In this document: piece after piece, positions 27,328 to 35,582 of the stretch
How the letters are laid out: the number at the start of each line of letters is the position of its first letter
Position numbering within the stretch: position 1 is the first letter of the stretch
Source: Micromonospora sp. CPCC 205371
Lineage (GTDB): Bacteria > Actinomycetota > Actinomycetes > Mycobacteriales > Micromonosporaceae
DNA: 42,646 nt
Direction of reading: 5' to 3'
Assembly (NCBI RefSeq): GCF_026130045.1
Contig: NZ_JAIBNX010000007.1
Span: forward strand, 56,091-98,736
Position numbers and translations under genes: made by a program
The notes under the pieces: generated by a model
The model's input: the letters and a program-made list of their open reading frames with translations, nothing else
Told to the model about the DNA's origin: nothing
The model's database searches: none

Positions 27328-28047
27328 ATGACCAACGAGGTGACCGTTCCCCTGCTGCCGTGCGCATCCATCGACGACGTCGAAACTTTCTACGGAGTTC
27401 TCGGTTTCCGCACCACGTACAAGCAACGCAAACCCAACCCGTGTGTGGCGGTGCAGCGGGAAGACCTGCATCTGCAATTCTTCGAGATCGCCGGATTTGA
27501 CCCGGAGCAGTCCTATGGCTCCTGTCTCGTACTCACCGCGGACATCGAGGGACTACATCGGGCGTTCGCAGCCGGCATGCGCGCCGCCTACGGCAAAGTA
27601 CTGGTGTCCGGAACGCCGCGGATGACCCGGCCTAGGGCGCGGAAGAACGCCGACGGGTTGGGTGGATTCAGCCTCATCGACCCGGGCGGCAACTGGATCC
27701 GCGTCTTTCGGGACGCCGCCACCGCGCCCATGCCGGCCGCCACGCCTGCCGGGCGGCTGGCCAAGGCCCTAGCGAATGCTGTCGTGCAGGCCGATTCCAG
27801 GGGAAGCGCCGGACAGGCCGTTCGGATCCTCGACAGCGCGTTGGCCCGCCCGCAAGCCGACGACGACCCGGTCGAGCAGGTAGAGGTCCTCGTCTACCGC
27901 GCCGAACTCGCGATGGTGCTGCACGATCCAAAGACCGCGGCCGAAATGCTAGCCCGCGCCCAGTCCGTGGCGCTCACCGAAGACGAAGCTGAAAGGGCGG
28001 CACCCGCATTCGACAACGCCGCCGAACTCGCAGCAGGGCTGCGGTGA
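27328..28047 (+). CDS. VOC-family protein with extra helical C-terminal domain
   Basis: 239 aa. Residues about 1-130 form one VOC module like bleomycin-resistance proteins: PLLPCASIDDVETFYGVLGF, PCVAVQREDLHLQFFEIAGF, GFSLIDPGGNWIRVFRD. Residues about 140-239 are helical (RLAKALANAVVQADSRGSAG, EVLVYRAELAMVLHDPKTAA) and look like two or three TPR-like pairs, an unusual addition. ATG 27328 sits right behind AGGAAGGAGG. Binding of a planar drug or metal-dependent chemistry on a small molecule is possible. Confidence 0.85.
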   Translation: MTNEVTVPLLPCASIDDVETFYGVLGFRTTYKQRKPNPCVAVQREDLHLQFFEIAGFDPEQSYGSCLVLTADIEGLHRAFAAGMRAAYGKVLVSGTPRMTRPRARKNADGLGGFSLIDPGGNWIRVFRDAATAPMPAATPAGRLAKALANAVVQADSRGSAGQAVRILDSALARPQADDDPVEQVEVLVYRAELAMVLHDPKTAAEMLARAQSVALTEDEAERAAPAFDNAAELAAGLR

Positions 28048-28112
28048 CTCACCAGATCGAACCCGGCCCACCGGTGTTGGCCGACCGGTCCGGGGCGAGC
28101 TGATCCACCAGC

Positions 28113-28592
28113 TCAGCCCTTCCTGCGTTTGGCATAGACCAGCTGGTGTTCCCAGCCCCGATTGGATATCAACCTGACTCCGTCTGTGTGCCACCACATG
28201 AGGACGCAGAGCAGGAACGCGGCGATCCCGAGACCGGCCGGTATGAAGGACAGCTCGACCCACAGCGGCGTGACGTAGGGCCTGTTGTCCGGAGGCGGAC
28301 GGTCGAACTGGACAAACACGAAGATGGCGGCGGCCGTGAGGAGGAGGCTGGGCACAGCCGCGGCCAGCCATACCCTGCGCGCCCATCTCGTACCTGCGGC
28401 ATTGCGGACCCGAACACGCAAACGCGTACCGCATTCGCCGCAGCTCAGCTCCGACACGCTGGCGCCATGAGCCGGCCTGCGGACCGGAACGGGAAAGGTA
28501 ACGTAGGTGTGAATCGTCTTGTCGCCCAGACGCTCCACGCGTACCTGATGACCCAGCCGCTTGCTCGCGTAATCGCCAACGGCGCCGCGCAT
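28113..28592 (-). CDS. Small membrane protein with CxxC
   Basis: 159 aa. An N-terminal soluble part contains SELSCGECGTRLRVRVR, a likely zinc-ribbon half, followed by two membrane segments (VWLAAAVPSLLLTAAAIFVF and ELSFIPAGLGIAAFLLCVLM) and a short basic tail. The family is unknown. The ATG at 28592 follows AAGGTGAG, but the first base of that site is already the IS end. The promoter has therefore been replaced and the true N terminus may have been cut off by the insertion. Confidence 0.65.
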   Translation of the reverse strand: MRGAVGDYASKRLGHQVRVERLGDKTIHTYVTFPVPVRRPAHGASVSELSCGECGTRLRVRVRNAAGTRWARRVWLAAAVPSLLLTAAAIFVFVQFDRPPPDNRPYVTPLWVELSFIPAGLGIAAFLLCVLMWWHTDGVRLISNRGWEHQLVYAKRRKG

Positions 28593-28599
28593 CTCACCT

Positions 28600-28627
28600 T
28601 GAGTTCCCCCCGCTTTCGCGGAGTGTT
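28600..28627. repeat. IS terminal inverted repeat, left (OrfB side)
   Basis: Begins TGAGTTCCCCCCGCTTTCGC and pairs with 29901-29928. Confidence 0.9.
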
Positions 28628-28629
28628 GG

Positions 28630-29556
28630 TTACCTGGCGCCGGTCGGCGTCGGTATGGTGCCGGTCGAGTCTGACTGATCGATGTGAACTAGTTTCCAGG
28701 CGGTCTCGTACTGGTCCGGGCTGAGGTAGCCCAGCTCGCGTTGGATCCGGCGGGTGTTGTACCAGCCGTCGATGTAGGCGAAGATCGCGTTCTCCGCCTC
28801 GTCGCGGGTCCGCCAGCTGTTGCGGTAGACGAGTTCGATCTTCAGCGTGGAGAAGAAGTTCTCCATCAGCGCGTTGTCGTAGGAGTCGCCGACCGAGCCC
28901 ATCGAGGGCAGGATTCCGTTGTCTGCCAACCGATTGGTGAACCGGAACGAGGTGTAGTTCGAACCCCTGTCGGAGTGGTGGATCAGCTGGCCGTCGCGCA
29001 CGTCGCGGGACCAGATGCCGTACTCCAAGGCACCAAGGATCAGGTCAGTGTCGCAGCGGTCCGAGGTCTTCCAGCCCACGATGCGGCGGGAGAACACGTC
29101 CCGGACCGCGGCCAGCCAGAACGCGCCTTCACCACAGGCGATGCGGGTAGCGTCAGCGACCCAGAGCCGGTTCGGCGCCGGCGCGGTGAACTGCCGGTTG
29201 ACCAGATCCGGGGCCGGGACCGCCTTCGGGTTCTGCCGGGTGGTGCCGCCGCGCCAGCCACGGCGCAGGAACGCGCCCTGCCAGCCCTGGCCGGCCATCA
29301 ACCGCTCGACGCGTTTACGACCCACCCGGATACCGTCCCGACAGAGCTGGCCGTGCACGCGGTCCGCGCCGTAGGTGCGGCCGGAGGCTTCCCAAATCTC
29401 ATAGATGTTGGACAGCAAGCCCCGGTCGACCAGATCCCGGTCGCACGGCTGCCGCGCTTTGGCCAGCCAGCCGTAGTACGTCGACGCGGTGATCTGCAGA
29501 ACCCGTAACAGGAGCGCGACCGCGTACCGGTCACGGTGTTCGTCGACGAACCTCAT
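28630..29556 (-). CDS. IS3-family transposase OrfB (DDE integrase core)
   Basis: 308 aa. It catalyses cutting and joining of the IS ends. The rve-type catalytic triad is intact: Asp in NRLWVADATRIACGEG, Asp in LIHHSDRGSNYTSFRF, and Glu in NALMENFFSTLKIELVYRN. The N-terminal HTH_21 segment (YGADRVHGQLCRDGIRVGRK) is also present. The start ATG overlaps the OrfA stop as ATGA. IS3-family elements normally make an OrfAB fusion by frameshifting; here plain coupling is also possible. Confidence 0.95.
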   Translation of the reverse strand: MRFVDEHRDRYAVALLLRVLQITASTYYGWLAKARQPCDRDLVDRGLLSNIYEIWEASGRTYGADRVHGQLCRDGIRVGRKRVERLMAGQGWQGAFLRRGWRGGTTRQNPKAVPAPDLVNRQFTAPAPNRLWVADATRIACGEGAFWLAAVRDVFSRRIVGWKTSDRCDTDLILGALEYGIWSRDVRDGQLIHHSDRGSNYTSFRFTNRLADNGILPSMGSVGDSYDNALMENFFSTLKIELVYRNSWRTRDEAENAIFAYIDGWYNTRRIQRELGYLSPDQYETAWKLVHIDQSDSTGTIPTPTGAR

Positions 29557-29864
29557 GACCGCCGCCGGGTCGGGTCGAGCTCCTGGGCGAAATAACTGCT
29601 GGCGGCCTTCAAAATCTCGTTGACCCGGCGCAGCTCAGCGACCTCGCGACGCAGCCGCCGGTTCTCCTCCACCATGTCGGTCGTCGGCCGGTCGTCGCGT
29701 TCACCACGGTCGGCCTCGTCCTGCCGGATCCAGTTCCGTAACGCCTCCGGATGCACACCCAACTGCTCCGCCAGACGCTTGATCACCGGCTTCGGATCCG
29801 ACTCCCGATACAGCCGCAACGCACGCTGCCTCAGCTCATCCGGGTACTTCTTCGGTGCTGCCAC
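29553..29864 (-). CDS. IS3-family transposase OrfA
   Basis: 103 aa. Helix-turn-helix DNA-binding protein that recognises the IS ends: KYPDELRQRALRLYRESD, LAEQLGVHPEALRNWIRQDE, then a leucine-zipper-like coil (EENRRLRREVAELRRVNEIL) ending in SSYFAQELDP. Full length for the family. Confidence 0.95.
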   Translation of the reverse strand: MAAPKKYPDELRQRALRLYRESDPKPVIKRLAEQLGVHPEALRNWIRQDEADRGERDDRPTTDMVEENRRLRREVAELRRVNEILKAASSYFAQELDPTRRRS

Positions 29865-29900
29865 AGATCGTCCTCCCCATGGCCATCAGACCATGATCAG

Positions 29901-29928
29901 AAGACTCCGTGAAACCGGGGGGACCTCA
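29901..29928. repeat. IS terminal inverted repeat, right (OrfA side)
   Basis: On the minus strand it begins TGAGGTCCCCCCGGTTTCAC and differs from the left end at 4 of 28 positions. Confidence 0.9.
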
Positions 29929-30078
29929 CCCCAGGCTCACGCCGCCGTGGGTGTCGCCAAATACCGGCACCCGCAACGTAAGGAAATGCCACGGATGAGC
30001 CGGCACCGGGGTAAAGCCACCGCCACCCAAGCCGTAACAGACATGCCAGGCGTGCTGGACAGCTGCTCCCCGATTCGG

Positions 30079-30966
30079 TCAGATCAAATCCATCGACGCC
30101 CAACCGGATTGGCCGAGCTCGTTGCCCCGGGAGTAGCCGCCGAAGCCCGTGCTGTACCAGGCGAACAGCGCGTACTTGCCGGCCCCGAACGGTAGCCGCC
30201 CCACCAGGTCGCCGTTGCCGTCCTCGTTGAGGTCGGAGAGTCCGGTCAGGTCCTCGAACCCGGCCCAGCCGCACGAGGATGCGGTGCCGGTGCCGAAGCC
30301 GCCCCGACCGTCGCCGAACCAGTGGTACAGGCATCCCGTGTCCCGCTTGATGCCCACCAGGTCCGGCTTGCCGTCGCGGTTGACGTCGCCGGCCGCGGTG
30401 ATGTCGCGGTACAGGTGCCAGCCGCCGCAGTTGATCACCGCGGCCGGGGCGAACCCGCCCTGGCCGTTGCCCGGCCAGCGCCACAGGCACGGATCGGTCT
30501 TCGACAAATCGAGGGCGACGAGGTCCGCGTTGCCGTCACCCGTGATGTCGCCCGGACCGGTCAGCTCCGTGTAGAGCTCCCAGCCGCAGCCCACCTGGGC
30601 GCCGGCGCCGAAGCCGCCTTGGCCGTCGCCCCACCAGCGCCAGAGGCACGTAGGCCGGCTGCCGGCGGGGGTCAGGGCCGTCAGGGCGCCGTCGCCGCCC
30701 GAGTTCATGTGGCGGCCCGCCGCTGGCAGGTAGGCACTCCCGCCGCCGCCGATCCGCTGCGCGGCGCCCAGACCCCCGTCGCCGTTGCCGAACCACCGGT
30801 AGAGACAGCCGTCGTCCGGCTGGCCCGGCTGCCTGTTGATCGCCAGCAGGTCGCTGACGCCATCCCGGTTGTAGTCGTCCCGCCGGTCCGCGGCAGCGCC
30901 GATCGCGGGCGACGGCAGCAACGCCACCAGCATCGCGACCACAACGAGTACCGATCCTTTGCGCAT
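30079..30966 (-). CDS. Secreted FG-GAP/VCBS-repeat protein
   Basis: 295 aa. The signal peptide is MRKGSVLVVVAMLVALLPSP with cleavage near AIGAAA. The mature part is a run of FG-GAP-type repeats of about 50 aa. Each has a calcium-loop-like motif: YNRDGVSDLLAI, DITGDGNADLVAL, DVNRDGKPDLVGI, DLNEDGNGDLVGR. Each is followed by a WRWxGxGxGGF-type strand. The protein should fold as an extracellular beta-propeller. No catalytic domain is attached. ATG 30966 has GGGGA about 6 nt upstream. A truncated paralog lies just upstream on the same strand. Confidence 0.9.
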   Translation of the reverse strand: MRKGSVLVVVAMLVALLPSPAIGAAADRRDDYNRDGVSDLLAINRQPGQPDDGCLYRWFGNGDGGLGAAQRIGGGGSAYLPAAGRHMNSGGDGALTALTPAGSRPTCLWRWWGDGQGGFGAGAQVGCGWELYTELTGPGDITGDGNADLVALDLSKTDPCLWRWPGNGQGGFAPAAVINCGGWHLYRDITAAGDVNRDGKPDLVGIKRDTGCLYHWFGDGRGGFGTGTASSCGWAGFEDLTGLSDLNEDGNGDLVGRLPFGAGKYALFAWYSTGFGGYSRGNELGQSGWASMDLI

Positions 30967-31222
30967 CGTGTATTCCCCGATCTCTTGATGGGTGAAAGCT
31001 AGGAGTCAGCAGCGGCGCGTCCCGTACGTTCAAGGCTGGTACGAAAGGTCCGCAGGGTGCGGCCTTCCGACGTGGATGCTCCAGCCACGCCAGGCGAAAT
31101 CACCGCAACCGACGATTGCCGCCACGGCCCGGTAATGCTGGTTCGGTAGGGCGGATCAGCGGGCGCTTTGGATCCAGGGACAGCTACAAGCCTTCGGAGG
31201 AACTCGCGTGCGTGGGGGTCGT

Positions 31223-31594
31223 CTATTCGACCAGCCGCTGGTGACTCCAGACCGGTCCGGTCAGGCTGTGGAAGGCGGTGAACCCACCGTTGCCAACGCC
31301 GTACCAGGCGTCCAGAATCGTGCCTTGCTGAAGGGCGATGAGATCGCCGTTGCCGTCGCCGTTCATGTCGTGCAGCCCGGCCAAGTTGTACTGATAGAGG
31401 TGCCAGCCGCAGCCGATCTGGAGGCCGGTGCCGAAGCTGCCGCGGCCGTCGCCGTACCAGCGCATCATGCAGTGGGTTCGATCATCGATCGTCACGAGGT
31501 CCGGACGGCCGTCGCGGTTGAGATCTCCCGGCGCCACCAGATCCCAGTGGAGGTGTTCCCACCCGCAGCCGTGCCAAGGTCCTTTGTTGCGCAC
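31223..31594 (-). CDS. FG-GAP repeat protein fragment (paralog of next gene)
   Basis: 123 aa from GTG 31594. It aligns along its length with the C-terminal part of the 295-aa FG-GAP protein: DLNRDGRPDLVTIDD with DVNRDGKPDLVGI, WYGDGRGSFGTG with WFGDGRGGFGTG, and DMNGDGNGDLIAL with DLNEDGNGDLVGR. It lacks a signal peptide and the first repeats. GGAGG lies 5 nt before the GTG, so it might be translated, but without a signal it could not be exported normally. Most likely a leftover of a duplication. Confidence 0.65.
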   Translation of the reverse strand: MRNKGPWHGCGWEHLHWDLVAPGDLNRDGRPDLVTIDDRTHCMMRWYGDGRGSFGTGLQIGCGWHLYQYNLAGLHDMNGDGNGDLIALQQGTILDAWYGVGNGGFTAFHSLTGPVWSHQRLVE

Positions 31595-31944
31595 GGATCC
31601 TCCAATTCTTCGGACATCGGCACCGGCACCGGGCCGGCCCTTATGCCGCGGAAGTTCGCCCGGCTGCGCAGCGCAAGATCGCCGAGGCTGCCCCGTACCG
31701 CGAGGGGTTTACAGCGGCGGCATCACCGACGGCGCGTTCGATGTGGACATCACTCAGTTCGACCTTTGCCGATGGCGTGTGTCGCCCAGGCGACGCGCGT
31801 AGATCTCGATCGGCATGAATAGAGCGTCCGGGCACCGTCCGATCTCGGACAAGTCCTTTCAGCCGTACCTGAATTGATGACGCTGCGGGTAAAATTGCCT
31901 GCCTCGATGCAACAGTTCCGGCAGCGGCGACCCGGGGGGCCGAC
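31595..31944. other. Intergenic region, 350 bp
   Basis: No supported gene. A short plus-strand stretch near 31645-31700 (AAQRKIAEAAPYREGF) looks protein-like but cannot be extended. The regulator gene start lies at the right end. Confidence 0.5.
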
Positions 31945-32910
31945 GTGTTGCGCATCCATTTCACGCCAGATGACATCGCGCGAGTCCGGGTGGCTGCGGA
32001 GCCCGACCCGCTGTGGGAGACCGTCATCAGCGTGTTCCGGCTCCGGCGCCCCGGCCCGGACCTGATCTTCGGGCGGTGGCACCGGCACGCGGTGCGGGCC
32101 TGCCGCCGCGACGATCTGAGCATGCTGGCGCCACTGGTGCATCAGACCTACTTCCCGGACTTCCTCACGCCCGCCGAAGGCAGCACCGCCGGCCTGCCCA
32201 GCGCCCTGGACGCGGTGGTGTCCACCCCGGTGTCCCGGCTCCGCACGGACATGGCCCGGCTGGCCCGCACCGGCACGCCCATGGCGCCCTGGACGCGCCG
32301 GCTCGCCGATGGTGATCTCGACACACTGCGCCGGCTCGCCGACGCCCTGCGCTCGCATCATGAGTCGGTGGTGGCGCCGTTCCGCGACGACGCGCGGGCG
32401 CAGGTCGACGCCGACCGCGGCCGGCGCGCCCGGGTGCTGCTCGACCGGGGCGCCGAGGGCCTGCTGAACAGCTTTCGGCCGATGATCCGCTGGGAGCCGC
32501 CGGTGCTGGAGGTCGAGGTTCCCCAGCAGCGAGCGTTGCACCTCAACGGCCGTGGTCTGCTGCTGGTGCCGTCGTACCTGTCGTACGGCACCCCGGACCT
32601 GCTGTTCGATCCGGACCTTCCGCCCGTGCTGGTGTATCCGATCGAGCATTGCCTCACCCGCTCACTGGCCGCGGGCACGACACTGGCCGCGCTACTGGGG
32701 CCGACCCGCGCGGCCGTGCTGGAGTCGGTGGCGCACGGGCGCACCACGTCGGAGCTGGCGCGCCGCGTCGGGATCAGCCCCGCCTCGGTCAGCCAGCACA
32801 CGGCCGTGCTGCGCAACGCCTGGCTCATCCACACCGTCCGGGCTGGCAAGGCGGTCCTGCACACGCTCACGCCGCTGGGGTCCGCGCTGCTCTCCAGACA
32901 ACCAAAATGA
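31945..32910 (+). CDS. ArsR-type winged-helix transcriptional regulator (DUF5937 type)
   Basis: 321 aa from GTG 31945, with a G-run 5 nt upstream. The long N-terminal part (FTPDDIARVRVAAEPDPLWE, RPGPDLIFGRWH, YFPDFLTPAEG) matches the DUF5937 domain that precedes a winged helix in many actinobacterial regulators. The DNA-binding domain is at about 250-315: LGPTRAAVLESVAHGRTTSE, RRVGISPASVSQHTAVLRNA, then the wing VRAGKAVLHTLTPLG. No cysteine metal site is visible, so it is not a metal sensor of the classic type. The target is unknown. Confidence 0.87.
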   Translation: MLRIHFTPDDIARVRVAAEPDPLWETVISVFRLRRPGPDLIFGRWHRHAVRACRRDDLSMLAPLVHQTYFPDFLTPAEGSTAGLPSALDAVVSTPVSRLRTDMARLARTGTPMAPWTRRLADGDLDTLRRLADALRSHHESVVAPFRDDARAQVDADRGRRARVLLDRGAEGLLNSFRPMIRWEPPVLEVEVPQQRALHLNGRGLLLVPSYLSYGTPDLLFDPDLPPVLVYPIEHCLTRSLAAGTTLAALLGPTRAAVLESVAHGRTTSELARRVGISPASVSQHTAVLRNAWLIHTVRAGKAVLHTLTPLGSALLSRQPK

Positions 32911-33196
32911 CGGCCGGTACGCCGGATCGCGGCTATCTCCGCACGACCGGCGTGTAGTCCCGCACGTTCTTTTCGTCGAGCCGACTCCACTCAGGAGGTT
33001 GCTTCTCCGGGCGCAGAGTCATGAGGGTGACCGGCGTGCGCAGCGACACAAGGACCAGGTGTCGCCCGACCTCGTGTGGGATGACCCTCGATCCTGGAGT
33101 TCGGCTCTGACAACTCTGTGGCGGTCGCCGCGATCCGCGCACTTGACGCGGCGAATGAGTGCGGCCTGAGGCGGCCTCGATGGATACGCTCGCGGC
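32911..33196. other. Intergenic region, 286 bp, possible gene end on minus strand
   Basis: On the minus strand, about 33085-32933, a frame reads LVLVSLRTPVTLMTLRPEKQ and ends in VRDYTPVVRR with good codon bias. Upstream coding is lost. It may be the tail of a deleted gene; no family is recognised. Confidence 0.3.
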
Positions 33197-33709
33197 GTGG
33201 CCGGAACTGTCCATGCTCTGCTGCTGAAGCGTTCCGTGCAGAGCCGCGCGCAAGTAGCGTTGCCTGTGGTGCCGTTGGCCCCGGAGACCGGGTTGGTGCT
33301 CCTGCCGCTAACGGACGAGATTGTCGCAAGCATTACGAAGACCGCGGTGCATGACCCGGCCGTGGCCGGGTTCTACGACCTGACCAGCGGGGTCGCGCAA
33401 TGGGCGAGCCGGCACTCGGTGCACGGCCTTGTCGCCTACCTGCACACCGAGTTCTTCGGCGGCAGCGGCTTCCACGCGGCGGTGGCTTGGCGCGACGGGG
33501 TGGTCGCGTGGGGGCCGGTGTTCACGGCAACCTCATCTGGCCAGGCGCCGGAACACTACGCGGTCGTGGCCGACCGCCGTGACATGGCAGTCAACGTCCT
33601 GCTGCGGTGGTTGGGAGTGCGGCGGGCGAACCAGATCGACGAGTTCGCCGCGGCCGGTCTGAGCCGCTGTCGGTGGACCGAGGAGTGGGCAGCGCTCACC
33701 TTCCAATGA
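33197..33709 (+). CDS. Hypothetical protein, 170 aa
   Basis: Coding by length and third-position GC. GTG 33197 is the first sensible start, with no strong ribosome site. The sequence has a hydrophobic opening strand set (VALPVVPLAPETGLVLLPLT), then YLHTEFFGGSGFHAAVAWRD, VVAWGPVFTATSSGQAPEHY and VNVLLRWLGVRRANQIDEFA. It looks like a single alpha/beta cytosolic domain of unknown family, without signal peptide, cysteine cluster or nucleotide motif. It stands alone between two regulators. Confidence 0.7.
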   Translation: MAGTVHALLLKRSVQSRAQVALPVVPLAPETGLVLLPLTDEIVASITKTAVHDPAVAGFYDLTSGVAQWASRHSVHGLVAYLHTEFFGGSGFHAAVAWRDGVVAWGPVFTATSSGQAPEHYAVVADRRDMAVNVLLRWLGVRRANQIDEFAAAGLSRCRWTEEWAALTFQ

Positions 33710-33878
33710 CCGGCGAACCCCGACACTGCCGCTCCCGGGTCGGAACCCGACCGGCTCGAAATGACTGCGCACCCCGAAGTATGGCCACGGGTGAACCGAG
33801 AGCCGAAGCGGGCGCACCGAAACGGGTTCAAGACTTCCAAAACAGCACCTAGTAGCCCGGCGGTGGCTCGGGTTCGGG

Positions 33879-34802
33879 TCAGCTCAGCCAGCTGTTGTCG
33901 GCGGCGTACTTTCGTGCGCTGTCGAGGAAACGCGCGATGGCCGCCGACTCAATGTGCGCCGGCCAGACGATCGACCACTCGGCAAGGATCTCGGGGTCGA
34001 CGATCTCGCGTGCGACTACGCCTGGCTGTGCGTCGGCGGCGTGGAAGGCGAACGAGGCAGGGGTCAGCCCCACCTCGTGTCCCGTGGCCATGCGCGCGAG
34101 CATCGCTAGGGGCCGCGGGTCCCGGAAAGCGTTGACACGGGGCTGGAAGCCGGCGCGCTCGCAGGTGCTGATGATGTGGTCGTAGTACGTAGGGGCGTGC
34201 TCACGGGAAAAGAGCAGCAGCGTTTCGTCCTGGAGCTTGGCGAGCGGAATCGCCTCTGTGGCGGCGAGGTGGTGACGTTCGCTCAGCAGTGCCGCGAGCG
34301 GCTCGACGCGCAGAATCGCGCTCGCCACGCCCTTCGTCGGCTCGCTGTACAGGACAAGCCCTATGTCGTCCTCACCAGCCAGGAGACGGGCGGGAATCGT
34401 GGCGCTGTAGCGTTCTCGCTGGATGACCGTGAGATTCGGGTTGTCCGTCTGGACAGCGGTGAGGATCGCGCCCAGCGTCCCGAAACTGGCTATCGGTGTG
34501 TAACACAACCGTATCGTGCCGTCCGTGCCCGTGCCCGTGCCCGCGAGCCGGGTGCGGTCGGCCGCCCGTTCGAGCGCGGCCAGCGCCAGCGTCCCTTCCT
34601 CGAGCAGGACCCGGCCGGCGGCGGTGAGTTCCACGTGACGTGTGCTGCGCACGAACAGCGCCGCGCCGAGGCTGTGCTCGAGCTTCTGGATTTGGTTGCT
34701 GAGTGACGGTTGAGAGATGTACAGGCGCGCGGCAGCGCGACCGAAGTGACGCTCCTCCGCGACGGCCAGGAAATACCGGATCAGACGTGGCTCAAGATCT
34801 AT
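33879..34802 (-). CDS. LysR-family transcriptional regulator, apparent ATA start
   Basis: 307 aa if translation begins at ATA 34802. The winged helix is complete only with this extension: LEPRLIRYFLAVAEERHFGR, then AAARLYISQPSLSNQIQKLE, then HSLGAALFVRSTRHVELTAAG. An in-frame TAG lies 12 nt upstream of the ATA, and no ATG, GTG or TTG falls between it and the domain. GTG 34652 would remove most of the helix-turn-helix. The effector domain follows (IRLCYTPIASFGTLGAIL, GLVLYSEPTKGV, HEVGLTPASFAF). Divergent from the isochorismatase gene, its likely target. Either ATA is used, CTG is used, or the start codon is mutated. Confidence 0.82.
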   Translation of the reverse strand: MDLEPRLIRYFLAVAEERHFGRAAARLYISQPSLSNQIQKLEHSLGAALFVRSTRHVELTAAGRVLLEEGTLALAALERAADRTRLAGTGTGTDGTIRLCYTPIASFGTLGAILTAVQTDNPNLTVIQRERYSATIPARLLAGEDDIGLVLYSEPTKGVASAILRVEPLAALLSERHHLAATEAIPLAKLQDETLLLFSREHAPTYYDHIISTCERAGFQPRVNAFRDPRPLAMLARMATGHEVGLTPASFAFHAADAQPGVVAREIVDPEILAEWSIVWPAHIESAAIARFLDSARKYAADNSWLS

Positions 34803-34829
34803 AGCGCCAGCCTATCAATCGCGCGGGCC

Positions 34830-34854
34830 GGAGGTCTTGGACGCCCCGACCTCC
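34830..34854. promoter_or_regulatory. Inverted repeat with 11-bp spacer (proposed LysR operator)
   Basis: Arms ggaggtc (34830-34836) and gacctcc (34848-34854) are perfect 7-bp inverted repeats around 11 bp, the spacing usual for LysR sites. They lie in the 114-bp divergent gap, 63 bp before the isochorismatase ATG. Confidence 0.55.
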
Positions 34855-34916
34855 AGCGCCATAGCGTCGATCACGACATGAGCTTGGCGGGGAGCACTGA
34901 ACCGAGGGAGAGCGCG

Positions 34917-35582
34917 ATGAGCACCACGAAGGCTGGACTGGAAGCGCTGTTGACGCCGGAAGAGAGCGTCCTGCTGCTGATCGACCACCAGCCGTTCCAG
35001 TTCGCCAATCTGCATAGCCACGAGCCGACCATGATCATCAACAACGTGGTCTCGATTGCCAAGATTGCCAAGGTGTTCGGGGTCCCGACGATCCTGACCA
35101 CTGTCGTCGAGGAGCGCGGCGGCAACCTCATCCAGGGTCTCCAGGACGTGTTTCCGGATCAAAAGCCAATCAACCGGACGTTCATCAACACCTGGGAAGA
35201 CGCCCGCGTCCTCGACGCGGGCCAAGCGACCGGACGCAAGAAGCTCGTCATCGCCGGCCTGTGGACCGAGATCTGCGTGGCCATGCCGGCGATCCACGCC
35301 CTCGCCGATGGATACGCCGTCTACGCCGTGACCGACGCCTCCGGCGGTACGACCCGCGAAGCCCATGACATGGGCGTGCAGCGCATGGTCCAGGCGGGCG
35401 TGGTACCGATCACCTCGAACGTCGTGATGGCCGAGCTCCAGCGTGACTGGGCCCGCGAGGCCACCGTCCCGGGCGTCGGGGAGGTCCTCGGACAGCACGG
35501 AGGTGGCTCCGGAGTCGCGTTCGCCTGGGAGATGCAACTGCTCAACACTCCCGCCGCCGTAGAGTACGACCCCGGGACGTGA
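34917..35582 (+). CDS. Isochorismatase-family hydrolase (YcaC-like)
   Basis: 221 aa from ATG 34917, GGGAG upstream. Isochorismatase-like hydrolases split amide, ether or similar bonds with an Asp-Lys-Cys set. Here Asp23 is in VLLLIDHQPFQF and Cys120 in AGLWTEICVAMPA, with the family cis-peptide loop before it. The expected Lys position appears to be Arg87 (INRTFINTWED); from memory E. coli YcaC also has Arg there, so it belongs to that branch. Natural substrate unknown. The divergent LysR gene is the likely regulator. Confidence 0.9.
   Translation: MSTTKAGLEALLTPEESVLLLIDHQPFQFANLHSHEPTMIINNVVSIAKIAKVFGVPTILTTVVEERGGNLIQGLQDVFPDQKPINRTFINTWEDARVLDAGQATGRKKLVIAGLWTEICVAMPAIHALADGYAVYAVTDASGGTTREAHDMGVQRMVQAGVVPITSNVVMAELQRDWAREATVPGVGEVLGQHGGGSGVAFAWEMQLLNTPAAVEYDPGT

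Larger units (their letters stand above)
28600..29928 (-). mobile_element. Complete IS3-family insertion sequence (IS51-like), 1329 bp
   Basis: Terminal inverted repeats at 28600-28627 and 29901-29928 match at 24 of 28 positions and begin TGAG, as IS3-family ends do. Between them lie OrfA and OrfB in a 4-nt overlap. Both frames are intact with a full DDE triad, so the copy may be active. No clear target-site duplication is seen (CCT on the left, CCC on the right), which suggests age or later change at the flank. Confidence 0.92.

Noticed and set aside
28097-28114. Stem gagctg/cagctc between convergent genes as terminator
   Set aside because: Only a 6-bp stem and it overlaps the stop codon of the membrane protein gene.
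29929-30078. Plus-strand KATATQAVTDMPGVLD stretch beside the IS as a second transposase remnant
   Set aside because: No family motif, too short, and no inverted repeat.
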